Origin: SIO4C1 sp039820425
GTDB taxonomy: Bacteria; Cyanobacteriota; Cyanobacteriia; Phormidesmidales; Phormidesmidaceae
DNA: 7,843 nt
NCBI GenBank assembly: GCA_039820425.1
Contig: JBCBQD010000262.1
Location: 1 to 7,843, forward strand
Reading direction: 5' to 3'
How positions within the stretch are numbered: position 1 is the first letter of the stretch; each line of letters opens with the position of its first letter. Below the pieces are notes generated by a model. The model did not search any database, had not been told where the DNA came from, and saw only the letters and a list, made by a program, of their open reading frames with translations. Both the position numbers and the translations under genes were made by a program. Below, piece after piece: positions 1-5,784 of this stretch.

Positions 1-380
1 CCCAAAAAAAGCAGCCAGATTACGCTGATCTCGTCGAGCAGCGATCGCACCGCCCGTCCCAGCAAACCAGGTTCACGTCGCACCGGCTCAGGGATACCTG
101 CCTGACCCTGCCTCGCCTCTGACCCCGTCAAAAAATCCGTAATCGGCGCAGCTCCCCCTGCCCCCTCTGCCCCCCCTGCTCCCCTATCCCTGGACAAGGT
201 GACCTTGGCCCCTACGTCTCCGGCTCCCTCACGCAACCTTACCGGCTCACTCAATTTCGCCGCCAGTTCCCGCACCTGCCCCTGTGACAACAGCCCCAAC
301 CTGACCCAAATATCCAGCCCCTCCAGGAGGTGACGTTGCACACTCTCAGCGGCCAAATCAACGTGAATATCAAGCTGCAT
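1..380 (-). CDS. Large cyanobacterial membrane protein, N-terminal part (cut by left edge)
   Basis: An uninterrupted minus-strand frame opens with ATG at 378-380 and stays open for 126 codons to the window edge. An AGGAG ribosome binding site lies at 388-392, 7 nt before the ATG, which supports this start. Residues 1-47 look like a soluble amphipathic segment (LLEGLDIWVRLGLLSQGQVREL). Residues 48-105 are a low-complexity linker rich in Gly, Ala and Arg. From about residue 112 the sequence turns hydrophobic (SLLDEISVIWLLFLG), which looks like the start of the first membrane helix. This pattern resembles the N-terminus of large cyanobacterial multi-pass proteins often annotated as DUF2157-like or hypothetical; that assignment is from memory and uncertain. 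The gene is divergent from the kinase gene. That it is coding is well supported; its function is unknown. Confidence 0.72.
   Translation of the reverse strand, partial: MQLDIHVDLAAESVQRHLLEGLDIWVRLGLLSQGQVRELAAKLSEPVRLREGAGDVGAKVTLSRDRGAGGAEGAGGAAPITDFLTGSEARQGQAGIPEPVRREPGLLGRAVRSLLDEISVIWLLFL
41..48. repeat. HIP1 octamer
   Basis: GCGATCGC, the highly iterated palindrome of cyanobacterial genomes, inside the coding frame of the left-edge gene. Confidence 0.85.
151..190. repeat. C/T-rich low-complexity tract inside a coding frame
   Basis: On the plus strand this is a run of CCCCCTG/CCCCCTCTG-like units. Read on the minus strand it is in frame with the left-edge gene and encodes about residues 67-78, GAGGAEGAGGAA. 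Comparable C-rich short units are common between genes in cyanobacteria, so this linker may have arisen by repeat insertion or expansion. Confidence 0.6.
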
Positions 381-387
381 GATTCAA

Positions 388-392
388 CTCCT
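388..392 (-). promoter_or_regulatory. Ribosome binding site of the left-edge membrane protein gene
   Basis: AGGAG on the minus strand, 7 nt upstream of the ATG at 378-380. It fixes the start of the partial gene. A weak 5-bp hairpin (CCCAG 402-406 with CTGGG 413-417) lies just upstream in the same leader. Confidence 0.65.
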
Positions 393-458
393 GTGTTGAT
401 CCCCAGGATAAGCTGGGTCTGAAGGAGTTACAGAGAACTACACCCAAATTTCAGATCG

Positions 459-501
459 CCCCCCCCCATTACCCATTACCCATTACCCATTACCCTCCAC
501 C
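459..501. repeat. C9 run followed by four CATTACC heptads (STRR-type)
   Basis: Nine C residues at 459-467 run into four exact tandem CATTACC copies at 467-494 and a degenerate fifth unit, CTCCACC, at 495-501. On the minus strand this gives five G-tracts (459-467, 472-474, 479-481, 486-488, 493-495) with TAAT spacers, a canonical G-quadruplex-forming pattern. It lies between the divergent membrane-protein and kinase genes, in a stretch of about 218 bp. I see no convincing -35/-10 pair for either gene in that stretch. Confidence 0.85.
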
Positions 502-598
502 CATCAAAAAATCCTTAAATCTATCTGCTCACCGCCGGGACGGCTTGCCTATTGTTGGGCATTCTCAGACAAGACAGCTATTCTTCTGCTCACCATTA

Positions 599-2101
599 AT
601 GGTTCAACACTCACCCAAACCAGAAACAGCCTCTTTATTGAAGGGTCGCTATACCTTTCAAAAAGTCCTTGGCACACGCCTAGGGCGTCAGACCTTGCTG
701 GGCTACGATCATCAAGCACAGCAGTCAATCATTCTCAAATATCTGTGTTTTGACGATCCCATCCAACCTTCTGATATTCAACGCTTCCAGCGAGAGGTTC
801 GGGTTCTCAAGAGCCTTGCCCATCCAGCGATTCCCAGCTATCTAGACGATTTTGAAATCGACACGGCTGACCATCGAGGACTGGTGTTGGTGCAAAGCTA
901 TATAGATGGTCTGTCCCTTTATCAGCAGCTTCAGTCGGGGCGACGATTTACCGAAGCTGAGCTAAAACAATTAGCTAAACAACTTTTAGACATTCTCCAA
1001 TATTTGCATCTGCATCAACCTGCGCTAATCCATCGAGATCTTAAGCCTAGCAACTTGGTTCTAGCAGATCGATCTGCCCACAACGTCGGCAAGGTTTATC
1101 TAATTGACTTTGGGTTAGTCCAAGATTCGACTGAGACAACCCCACCTTTAACCATTGCAGGCACCGACGGCTATCGCCCCCCTGAGCAGCTAGGTGATCG
1201 AGCCACCCCCGCCTCAGATATGTACTGTCTGGGGATGACGCTGATCCATTTGGCAACAGGCTATCACCCCATGGAGCTGCCCCGACGCGGGCTCAAAGTG
1301 CTCTTTGCCCAAGAGCTGGGGGACTTTAGCCGCCCCTTTAAGCATTGGCTGCGCTGGCTCACCGAGATTCGCCAAGAAAAACGCCCCAGCTCAGCCCAAG
1401 AAGCGCTCAAAACCCTGGCCCAGGCTGAAGAGGTGTTCCCCAAACGGTTTATTACCTCTGCCCTGCCGCCTAAATTTGCCAACCCCCTCAAACAACATCT
1501 CCCGCTATTTGAGTCGCTAAAACCCTTTGGCTCACGCTTACACTTGCTCGAAAGCCCCCACGCTTTAGAGATTGTGATTCCGGCTTCGGGGTTGCAAGGT
1601 GATCGCATCCGCCGGGCTTGTCGACAAACCCTGAGGGGATTTGGTGGCCTAGCGCTGGCCATCGCCACGATCCGTCTGGCCGGATATGCCATCTCCTCAG
1701 CACTCCTAACAGCCGGTTCAGGGGCCATGATAGCAGCCATCAGTTTAGGGTGTTTACTTAGCACCATCAGTGCCCTTCAGGCCTGGCGCGGCACCCTCAC
1801 CCTGATACAGCAGCTCAATAAAAAAGTCAGAATTCAACTTGAGTCAGACATCTTACTGGTGGGCTACGACTATCCCAGTCGGCCCATCGAATATGTGGTC
1901 AATGCCCGTAAGACAGATATCTTCGATATCGTTTTTAAGCCCGATGCGTCCAATCTCTATCTGCTCTTGAAGTGTAATCGCACCGTCCAGCGGCAACTTA
2001 ACTATCGTCTATCTGCCGAGGAGCTTGCCCTAGAGCCAGACGAAATGCGGTGGCTAAACGATTTACTGTCTTTCTGGTTTAAGCGGGTGTTTGAGAAGTA
2101 G
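599..2101 (+). CDS. Serine/threonine protein kinase with C-terminal membrane hairpin
   Basis: This is a predicted Hanks-type kinase that phosphorylates Ser/Thr on target proteins. From the ATG at 599 it has 500 residues. The kinase domain spans about 18-285: a glycine-rich loop (LGTRLG, 24-29), ATP-binding Lys47 in IILKYL, helix-C Glu66, catalytic HRDLKPSN (145-152, Asp147), metal-binding DFG (170-172), a GYRPPEQL activation-segment end and SDMYCLG. All key catalytic residues are present, so it should be active. Residues about 347-398 form two hydrophobic segments joined by a short turn, likely a membrane hairpin. The last 100 residues are a soluble domain I do not recognise. An in-frame TTG at 545 would add 18 residues, but neither start has a clear Shine-Dalgarno sequence; the kinase fold needs only the ATG start. 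It is transcribed alone, divergent from the left gene and convergent with the HAD gene. Its substrate is unknown. Confidence 0.92.
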   Translation: MVQHSPKPETASLLKGRYTFQKVLGTRLGRQTLLGYDHQAQQSIILKYLCFDDPIQPSDIQRFQREVRVLKSLAHPAIPSYLDDFEIDTADHRGLVLVQSYIDGLSLYQQLQSGRRFTEAELKQLAKQLLDILQYLHLHQPALIHRDLKPSNLVLADRSAHNVGKVYLIDFGLVQDSTETTPPLTIAGTDGYRPPEQLGDRATPASDMYCLGMTLIHLATGYHPMELPRRGLKVLFAQELGDFSRPFKHWLRWLTEIRQEKRPSSAQEALKTLAQAEEVFPKRFITSALPPKFANPLKQHLPLFESLKPFGSRLHLLESPHALEIVIPASGLQGDRIRRACRQTLRGFGGLALAIATIRLAGYAISSALLTAGSGAMIAAISLGCLLSTISALQAWRGTLTLIQQLNKKVRIQLESDILLVGYDYPSRPIEYVVNARKTDIFDIVFKPDASNLYLLLKCNRTVQRQLNYRLSAEELALEPDEMRWLNDLLSFWFKRVFEK

Positions 2102-2106
2102 AAAGA

Positions 2107-2137
2107 GTAGTGGGTGGTGGGTAGTGGGTGGGTTTTT
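2107..2137 (+). repeat. G-rich heptads with G-quadruplex pattern plus T5, downstream of the kinase gene
   Basis: Three heptads GTRGTGG (2107-2127) run into GTGGG. Four G3 tracts (2112-2114, 2119-2121, 2126-2128, 2130-2132) with loops of 4, 4 and 1 nt are followed at once by TTTTT (2133-2137). It begins 6 nt after the kinase stop codon. No ordinary terminator hairpin is visible in the 43-bp gap between the convergent genes, so this element may act in transcript ending, but that is inference. Confidence 0.7.
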
Positions 2138-2144
2138 GGATGCA

Positions 2145-2945
2145 TTAGGGTAGCAGGGCTTGGATGACCTCAGCTGTCAGCATTTCAACGTGATCGAGGA
2201 CGGTGCTAGCACCAGCTGCTACGAGTTTTGCGGTGTACGCCCCTTTATAGGTGGCATCGTCTTGGACGTGGGGGGGGAGAATGCCGACGCTCAGGCAAGG
2301 GCGGGTTGGCTGCTGCTGTTGGGCAATCACAACGGTTTGCATATCGGCAACGGTATCTCCGGCATAGATGACGGGCAGTGCCTGATCGATAGATAACTGC
2401 CTTTCAATCGCTTTAACCGCTATAAACAACCCCGTTGGATCGGGTTTACTGGGGGCATCTTCCATCGCGATCAAGATGGGTGAGGTCAACCCCATGCGGT
2501 GCTGCAACACATAGTTGGCAGACCCTTGGGTGGCTCCACTAAAAAAAGACCAGGGCACGCCGCCGCTGCTTAAAGCCTCCAGATAGTCAGCCGTCATTAA
2601 CAACGGTTCTTGAGAAATATAACCGGTCCACTGGGTCGGATCCTCTAAATCAGGGCCTCGATAGCGGCGCTGAAAAAAATCGACAATCGTATCGTAGTCA
2701 AGTCCCAGAGACTGCCGCGACTGCCCTTGGCTTTCAAAGTATCGACAAATCAGCTCCTGCGAAGCTTTCCAATCGTTATTCCAAATCCCTTCGCCCTTGA
2801 GGGTATCAATATCCTGGGGCGTAGGACGATGAGCCTGCTGAGTAAAATGCTCAACCGTATCTGCGATCGCACGCCGATAAGACCTGCTCACATCTCGCAC
2901 CACCCCATCGATATCAAAAACAGCAATTGCGAACGGCTCAGACAC
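2145..2945 (-). CDS. HAD-superfamily hydrolase, subfamily IA (TIGR01548-like)
   Basis: A predicted cytoplasmic phosphatase-type hydrolase of 266 residues. All four HAD motifs are present: motif I FDIDGV with nucleophile Asp11 and acid/base Asp13; motif II FFSGAT with Ser136; motif III Lys167 in SKPDP; motif IV YAGDTVADM with Asp197 and Asp201. The helical cap lies between motifs I and II (about 20-125), which places it in subfamily I. The overall pattern matches the small HAD-IA group TIGR01548, known from cyanobacteria, haloarchaea and a few eukaryotes, whose substrate is not established. The start is GTG at 2943-2945: GGAGG sits at 2953-2957, 7 nt away, and an in-frame TGA at 2949-2951 excludes any longer protein. 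It converges on the kinase gene and is divergent from the PSRP-3 gene. Confidence is high for the superfamily and moderate for the subgroup. Confidence 0.9.
   Translation of the reverse strand: MSEPFAIAVFDIDGVVRDVSRSYRRAIADTVEHFTQQAHRPTPQDIDTLKGEGIWNNDWKASQELICRYFESQGQSRQSLGLDYDTIVDFFQRRYRGPDLEDPTQWTGYISQEPLLMTADYLEALSSGGVPWSFFSGATQGSANYVLQHRMGLTSPILIAMEDAPSKPDPTGLFIAVKAIERQLSIDQALPVIYAGDTVADMQTVVIAQQQQPTRPCLSVGILPPHVQDDATYKGAYTAKLVAAGASTVLDHVEMLTAEVIQALLP
2863..2870. repeat. HIP1 octamer
   Basis: GCGATCGC inside the HAD hydrolase coding sequence. Confidence 0.85.
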
Positions 2946-2952
2946 CCATCAA

Positions 2953-2957
2953 CCTCC
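2953..2957 (-). promoter_or_regulatory. Ribosome binding site deciding a GTG start (HAD gene)
   Basis: GGAGG on the minus strand, 7 nt before GTG 2943-2945. It supports the unusual start codon. An overlapping out-of-frame ATG at 2947-2949 would give only a three-codon peptide. Confidence 0.65.
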
Positions 2958-3013
2958 CCAATTTCAAAATGCTCAAGGCATGAATCTCCCCATCCTATCG
3001 CGGTCAGCGATAT

Positions 3014-3049
3014 ACCCTGAATGCGCGCGCTGTGATGCCCATTCAGGGT
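3014..3049. repeat. 10-bp perfect inverted repeat (hairpin)
   Basis: ACCCTGAATG (3014-3023) and CATTCAGGGT (3040-3049) are perfect reverse complements around a 16-nt spacer rich in GC steps. It lies in the divergent region between the HAD and PSRP-3 genes. No T-run follows on either strand, so it is not a classical terminator. It could be an operator, a leader hairpin of the HAD transcript or a dispersed repeat. Confidence 0.7.
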
Positions 3050-3071
3050 GGCCGATTGGATGCGAAAACCT

Positions 3072-3100
3072 GCGGGCAGGCACAAGGCGCTGCCCCTACC
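3072..3100. repeat. Small GC-rich dyad resembling dispersed cyanobacterial repeats
   Basis: GGGCAG (3074-3079) pairs with CTGCCC (3090-3095) around a 10-nt loop, and CTACC follows. On the minus strand the unit begins GGTAGGGGCAGC. Similar GTAGGGGC-type units recur between genes in many filamentous cyanobacteria. With one copy visible here, its repeat status cannot be tested. Confidence 0.35.
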
Positions 3101-3155
3101 TACCCTCTCTAACCATCCTTCCCCTTTCCCAAAAAAACATTCCCTTTCAGGAGAA

Positions 3156-3179
3156 TACAGCCTATAATTATAGACTGTA
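3156..3179. promoter_or_regulatory. 24-bp near-perfect palindrome over a possible bidirectional -10 element
   Basis: TACAG (3156-3160) and CTGTA (3175-3179) flank a perfect 12-bp palindrome CTATAATTATAG (3162-3173). Only the pair 3161/3174 fails to match. Its centre gives a perfect TATAAT on the plus strand (3163-3168) and another on the minus strand (3167-3172), facing the PSRP-3 and HAD genes respectively. The -35 regions are weak on both sides (TTCCCT at 3140-3145 for plus). A start near 3175 would give PSRP-3 a leader of about 40 nt. The symmetry suggests a repressor or activator site over the promoter. Confidence 0.5.
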
Positions 3180-3201
3180 GTTTTTTGCTTAACGGTGCAG
3201 C

Positions 3202-3206
3202 GGAGG
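3202..3206 (+). promoter_or_regulatory. Ribosome binding site deciding a TTG start (PSRP-3)
   Basis: GGAGG 6 nt before TTG 3213-3215. It favours TTG over the in-frame GTG at 3195-3197, because with the GTG start this sequence would lie inside the coding region. Confidence 0.6.
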
Positions 3207-3212
3207 TTTTCA

Positions 3213-3512
3213 TTGTCTCGGTTTATATTGAAAGTTCTCTGGCTAGATAAGGACGTCGCCCTTGCCGTTGACCAAGTCGTGGGCAAAGGAACCAGTCCGC
3301 TCACCTCCTACTTCTTTTGGCCCCGCAATGATGCCTGGGAGCAACTGAAGACCGAAATGGAGGCTAAGACTTGGATCACCGAGGAAGAGCGAATCGATCT
3401 CCTAAATCAGGCCACAGAAATCATCAACTATTGGCAAGAAGAAGGAAAGAAACAGTCAATGCAGAAAGCGGCTGATAAGTTTCCGAATGTCGCCTTTACA
3501 GGTAGTTCGTAA
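3213..3512 (+). CDS. Small-subunit ribosomal protein PSRP-3 (Ycf65, cS23)
   Basis: A 99-residue protein matching the PSRP-3/Ycf65 family, a component of the 30S ribosomal subunit in cyanobacteria and plastids that ordinary bacteria lack. The signature FILKVLWLDKDVALAVDQVV opens the protein (residues 4-23), followed by GKGTSPLTSYFFWPRNDAWEQL in the middle and LLNQATEIINYWQE near the end; these are the family's conserved blocks. The start is taken as TTG at 3213 because GGAGG sits 6 nt upstream and the family usually begins MS(R/K)F. An in-frame GTG at 3195 would add six residues (MQRRFS) that do not look conserved. The gene stands alone, facing the ATP synthase operon across a strong shared terminator, with a palindromic candidate promoter about 40 nt upstream. 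Confidence 0.93.
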   Translation: MSRFILKVLWLDKDVALAVDQVVGKGTSPLTSYFFWPRNDAWEQLKTEMEAKTWITEEERIDLLNQATEIINYWQEEGKKQSMQKAADKFPNVAFTGSS

Positions 3513-3585
3513 TGCATAGCCGTTCGTGATTAACAGCCGATTATCAGCTGTCAACGAGCGTTGATCGTGATTGGTCGTTAAAAGT

Positions 3586-3624
3586 TCAAAAACCCCACTT
3601 TGAGTTTCAAAGTGGGGTTTTTGA
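3586..3624. terminator. Bidirectional intrinsic terminator between PSRP-3 and atpC
   Basis: A perfect 18-bp inverted repeat: arms 3586-3603 and 3607-3624 around a 3-nt loop. Each arm has A5-CCCC-ACTTT symmetry, so transcripts from either strand form a GC-containing stem ending in a U5 run. It lies 73 nt after the PSRP-3 stop and 42 nt after the atpC stop, between convergent genes, so it should serve both. Confidence 0.9.
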
Positions 3625-3666
3625 TATTGCTCACATCTTGATTTGATGTTTGCACCTGAGGGCTCT

Positions 3667-4074
3667 CTAAGCCACACCGCCTGCAGCTTGCAAACGGGCT
3701 CTGGCCCGCTTTAAAGCACGAGTAGCCTGAATTGAAGCCTGACGATCGTCACCGGAGACGGCGTTGAACTGTTCTTGAGCAGATTTGTACTCAGTCTCAG
3801 CTTCACCCTGGTCAATGCTATCGCCTTGCTCAGCGCCGTTGACCAAGATGGTGACTTCATCGTCTTCTACCTCAGCAAACCCGCCCATGAGTGCGATCGC
3901 AACCCACTGCTTATTCTCACGGACCCGCATCACGCCAATATCTAAAGCGGTGATCAGGGGGGCGTGGCCGCCTAAAATACCGAGTTGACCGGTGGTACTT
4001 GGCAAAATCACTTCTTCGACCGAAGAGTCCCAAACCGTTTTATCGGGGGACACAACGCGCACGGTTAATGGCAT
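3667..4074 (-). CDS. atpC: ATP synthase F1 subunit epsilon
   Basis: The epsilon subunit of the thylakoid F1Fo ATP synthase, 135 residues, the normal length in cyanobacteria. It sits in the central stalk with gamma, couples rotation to catalysis and restrains wasteful ATP hydrolysis. Residues 1-84 form the beta-sandwich domain, with the family pattern LTVRVVSPDKTVW, GQLGILGGHAPLITALDIGVMR and GGFAEVEDDEVTIL. Residues 88-135 form the helical C-terminal arm (EAETEYKSAQEQF, ALKRARARLQAA). The ATG at 4072-4074 starts 4 nt after the atpD stop, and its ribosome binding site (GAGGGG, 4082-4087) is the end of the atpD coding sequence, so translation of the two is probably coupled. In plastid and cyanobacterial naming this gene is also called atpE. 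Confidence 0.97.
   Translation of the reverse strand: MPLTVRVVSPDKTVWDSSVEEVILPSTTGQLGILGGHAPLITALDIGVMRVRENKQWVAIALMGGFAEVEDDEVTILVNGAEQGDSIDQGEAETEYKSAQEQFNAVSGDDRQASIQATRALKRARARLQAAGGVA
3893..3900. repeat. HIP1 octamer
   Basis: GCGATCGC inside atpC. Confidence 0.85.
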
Positions 4075-4078
4075 GTTA

Positions 4079-5533
4079 TTACCCCTCAGCCTTCATCTTC
4101 TCAGCAGCCGCAATCACTTCATCAATACCCCCCTTGAGGTAGAAAGCCTGCTCCGGCAGATCATCTAACTCACCAGACAGCACCATGTTGAAGCCCTTAA
4201 TGGTGTCTTCGAGGGAGACATACTTACCCGACATCCCGGTAAAGATCTCGGCCACAAAGAAGGGTTGAGACAAGAACTTCTCAATCTTGCGAGCGCGGGC
4301 TACTGTTAAGCGATCTTCTTCGGACAGCTCGTCTAGACCCAAAATTGCAATGATATCTTGAAGCTCTTTATAGCGCTGCAGAGTAGACTGCACCGCCCGA
4401 GCCGTGGTGTAGTGCTCATCGCCAACGATGTCAGGCTGGAGCATTGTCGAGGTAGAATCCAACGGATCTACAGCCGGATAAATCCCCTTGGAGGCCAACG
4501 CACGGGACAGTACCGTAGTCGCGTCCAAGTGAGCAAAGGTGGTCGCCGGAGCCGGGTCAGTCAAGTCATCAGCAGGGACATAGACCGCCTGAATCGACGT
4601 AATCGACCCCTCTAAGGTCGAGGTAATGCGCTCTTGAAGGTCACCCATGTCAGTCCCCAGGGTAGGCTGATAACCAACCGCAGAAGGCATCCGACCAAGC
4701 AACGCTGACACCTCCGAACCCGCCTGCACAAACCGAAAGATGTTGTCAATAAACAACAGCACATCCTGCTTGTTGGCATCCCGGAAATACTCAGCCATCG
4801 TCAATGCCGACAAACCGACCCGCATCCGGGCTCCGGGGGGTTCATTCATCTGACCATAAACCAGGGCCACTTTCGACTGGCTCAGGTCATCGGCATTAAT
4901 CACACCGGATTCAATAAATTCGTTGTACAGGTCGTTTCCTTCACGGGTCCGCTCACCCACACCGCCAAACACAGACACGCCGCCGTGCTCTTTAGCAATA
5001 TTGTTAATCAACTCTTGAATAAGAACGGTTTTACCGACACCCGCACCGCCAAACAAGCCGACCTTACCGCCGCGTCGATAGGGCGCTAGTAGGTCAACGA
5101 CCTTGATCCCAGTTTCAAAAACAGCGGGCTTCGTTTCTAGCTCAGTCAACTTTGGAGCATCCCGATGAATCGGCGAGGTGGTCGACATATCGACGTCGCC
5201 TTTCTCATCAACGGGCTCACCCAGGACGTTAAAAATACGGCCCAGGGTCACTGACCCAACCGGCACACTAATCGGAGCGCCTTTATCAGTCACTTTCATG
5301 CCGCGGACCATGCCGTCGGTCGAGCTCATCGCAACCGCTCTGACCTGGCTATCGCCTAAAAGTTGCTGCACTTCACAGGTGACAGAAACTTGGAGACCAG
5401 CCGGATTAGTGCCTTCGACAACGAGGGCGTTGTAAATCCTGGGAAGCTCGCCAGAAGGGAACTTGACGTCTACGACAGGACCGATAACTTGTGAAATAAA
5501 GCCAGTGTTCGTTTTTTCTGCAGTGGAGACCAT
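4079..5533 (-). CDS. atpD: ATP synthase F1 subunit beta
   Basis: The catalytic beta subunit of F1Fo ATP synthase, 484 residues, full length. It makes ATP from ADP and phosphate at the thylakoid membrane. Motifs visible: the P-loop GGAGVGKT (162-169), catalytic Glu194 in GERTREG, Walker B Asp263 in DVLLFIDN, the adenine-contacting Tyr352 in GIYPAVDP and the gamma-contacting DELSEED loop (401-407). The N-terminal beta-barrel is GFISQVIGPVVDVKFPSGELP. Nothing essential is missing. ATG 5531-5533 is preceded by a purine-rich AGGATAAGG about 10 nt upstream. The gene leads a two-gene operon with atpC. In cyanobacteria and plastids the gene is also called atpB, and this pair lies apart from the main atp cluster. 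Confidence 0.98.
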   Translation of the reverse strand: MVSTAEKTNTGFISQVIGPVVDVKFPSGELPRIYNALVVEGTNPAGLQVSVTCEVQQLLGDSQVRAVAMSSTDGMVRGMKVTDKGAPISVPVGSVTLGRIFNVLGEPVDEKGDVDMSTTSPIHRDAPKLTELETKPAVFETGIKVVDLLAPYRRGGKVGLFGGAGVGKTVLIQELINNIAKEHGGVSVFGGVGERTREGNDLYNEFIESGVINADDLSQSKVALVYGQMNEPPGARMRVGLSALTMAEYFRDANKQDVLLFIDNIFRFVQAGSEVSALLGRMPSAVGYQPTLGTDMGDLQERITSTLEGSITSIQAVYVPADDLTDPAPATTFAHLDATTVLSRALASKGIYPAVDPLDSTSTMLQPDIVGDEHYTTARAVQSTLQRYKELQDIIAILGLDELSEEDRLTVARARKIEKFLSQPFFVAEIFTGMSGKYVSLEDTIKGFNMVLSGELDDLPEQAFYLKGGIDEVIAAAEKMKAEG

Positions 5534-5606
5534 GCTTGCGCCTTATCCTAAGGGTTTAGCTACTTCGGCGACTTTGATTTAAGTATGTTTTAAAGTGCCA
5601 TATTAC

Positions 5607-5634
5607 AGATTATCACTAGATGTATCATCCTCAA
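5607..5634 (-). promoter_or_regulatory. Candidate promoter of the atpD-atpC operon
   Basis: On the minus strand TTGAGG (5629-5634) is followed after 16 nt by TAATCT (5607-5612). This resembles a sigma-70 type promoter and would place the transcript start near 5600, giving a leader of about 65 nt. The -35 is partial and other A/T-rich hexamers are nearby, so the position is uncertain. Confidence 0.35.
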
Positions 5635-5652
5635 GTTAACATCCTGGATTTG

Positions 5653-5730
5653 CGCTAAGGAGCAGGGAAAAATAGCAGAGGAGGATGGGGGAGACGGGGA
5701 AAATGGGATAAAGAACAGTGGGGACAAGCG
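5653..5730. repeat. Purine-rich low-complexity tract upstream of atpD
   Basis: The plus strand is almost entirely A and G for about 75 nt, with GAGGATGGGGGAGACGGGG in the middle. It lies between the exoprotein terminator and the atpD promoter region. Such G/A-rich heptad-like tracts are common between cyanobacterial genes. No gene is visible in the whole gap 5534-5784. Confidence 0.55.
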
Positions 5731-5745
5731 GCAATTAAAAGTGCA

Positions 5746-5768
5746 AGCGAGCACGGGTCGTGCTCGCT
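5746..5768 (-). terminator. Probable terminator of the TPS exoprotein gene
   Basis: AGCGAGCAC (5746-5754) and GTGCTCGCT (5760-5768) form a 9-bp GC-rich stem, extendable by the 5755/5759 G-C pair. On the minus strand it starts 16 nt after the exoprotein stop, and a broken T-run (TTGCACTTTTAATT) follows. It separates that gene from atpD on the same strand. Confidence 0.6.
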
Positions 5769-5784
5769 CGCTTATAACGAACCT

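Noticed and set aside
459..501. Possible CRISPR-like array from the tandem repeats
   Set aside because: The units are 7 nt, directly adjacent and have no spacers; they are STRR-type repeats.
381..598. Promoters for the kinase and left-edge genes
   Set aside because: A/T-rich hexamers exist, but none pairs with an acceptable -35, so I do not annotate them.
1264..1767. 167-codon open frame on the minus strand inside the kinase gene
   Set aside because: It is the antisense of a well-conserved kinase coding region; its composition (many Arg, Ser, Pro, Trp) is typical of a shadow frame and it has no family resemblance.
2888..3304. 138-codon minus-strand frame spanning the HAD start, the intergenic region and the PSRP-3 start
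   Set aside because: It overlaps two well-supported genes, crosses palindromes and promoter-like DNA and shows no recognisable protein pattern.
3456..3677. 73-codon minus-strand frame between PSRP-3 and atpC
   Set aside because: It reads through the perfect terminator stem and overlaps the ends of both flanking genes, so it is not credible as a gene.
4358..5435. Two 85-codon plus-strand frames inside atpD
   Set aside because: Both are antisense to the strongly conserved beta subunit and have no ribosome binding site or family resemblance.
5641..5784. Missing C-terminal part of the TPS exoprotein after a frameshift
   Set aside because: The minus-strand sequence after the stop is a terminator stem and a pyrimidine-rich tract, with no exoprotein-like translation in any frame I could read.
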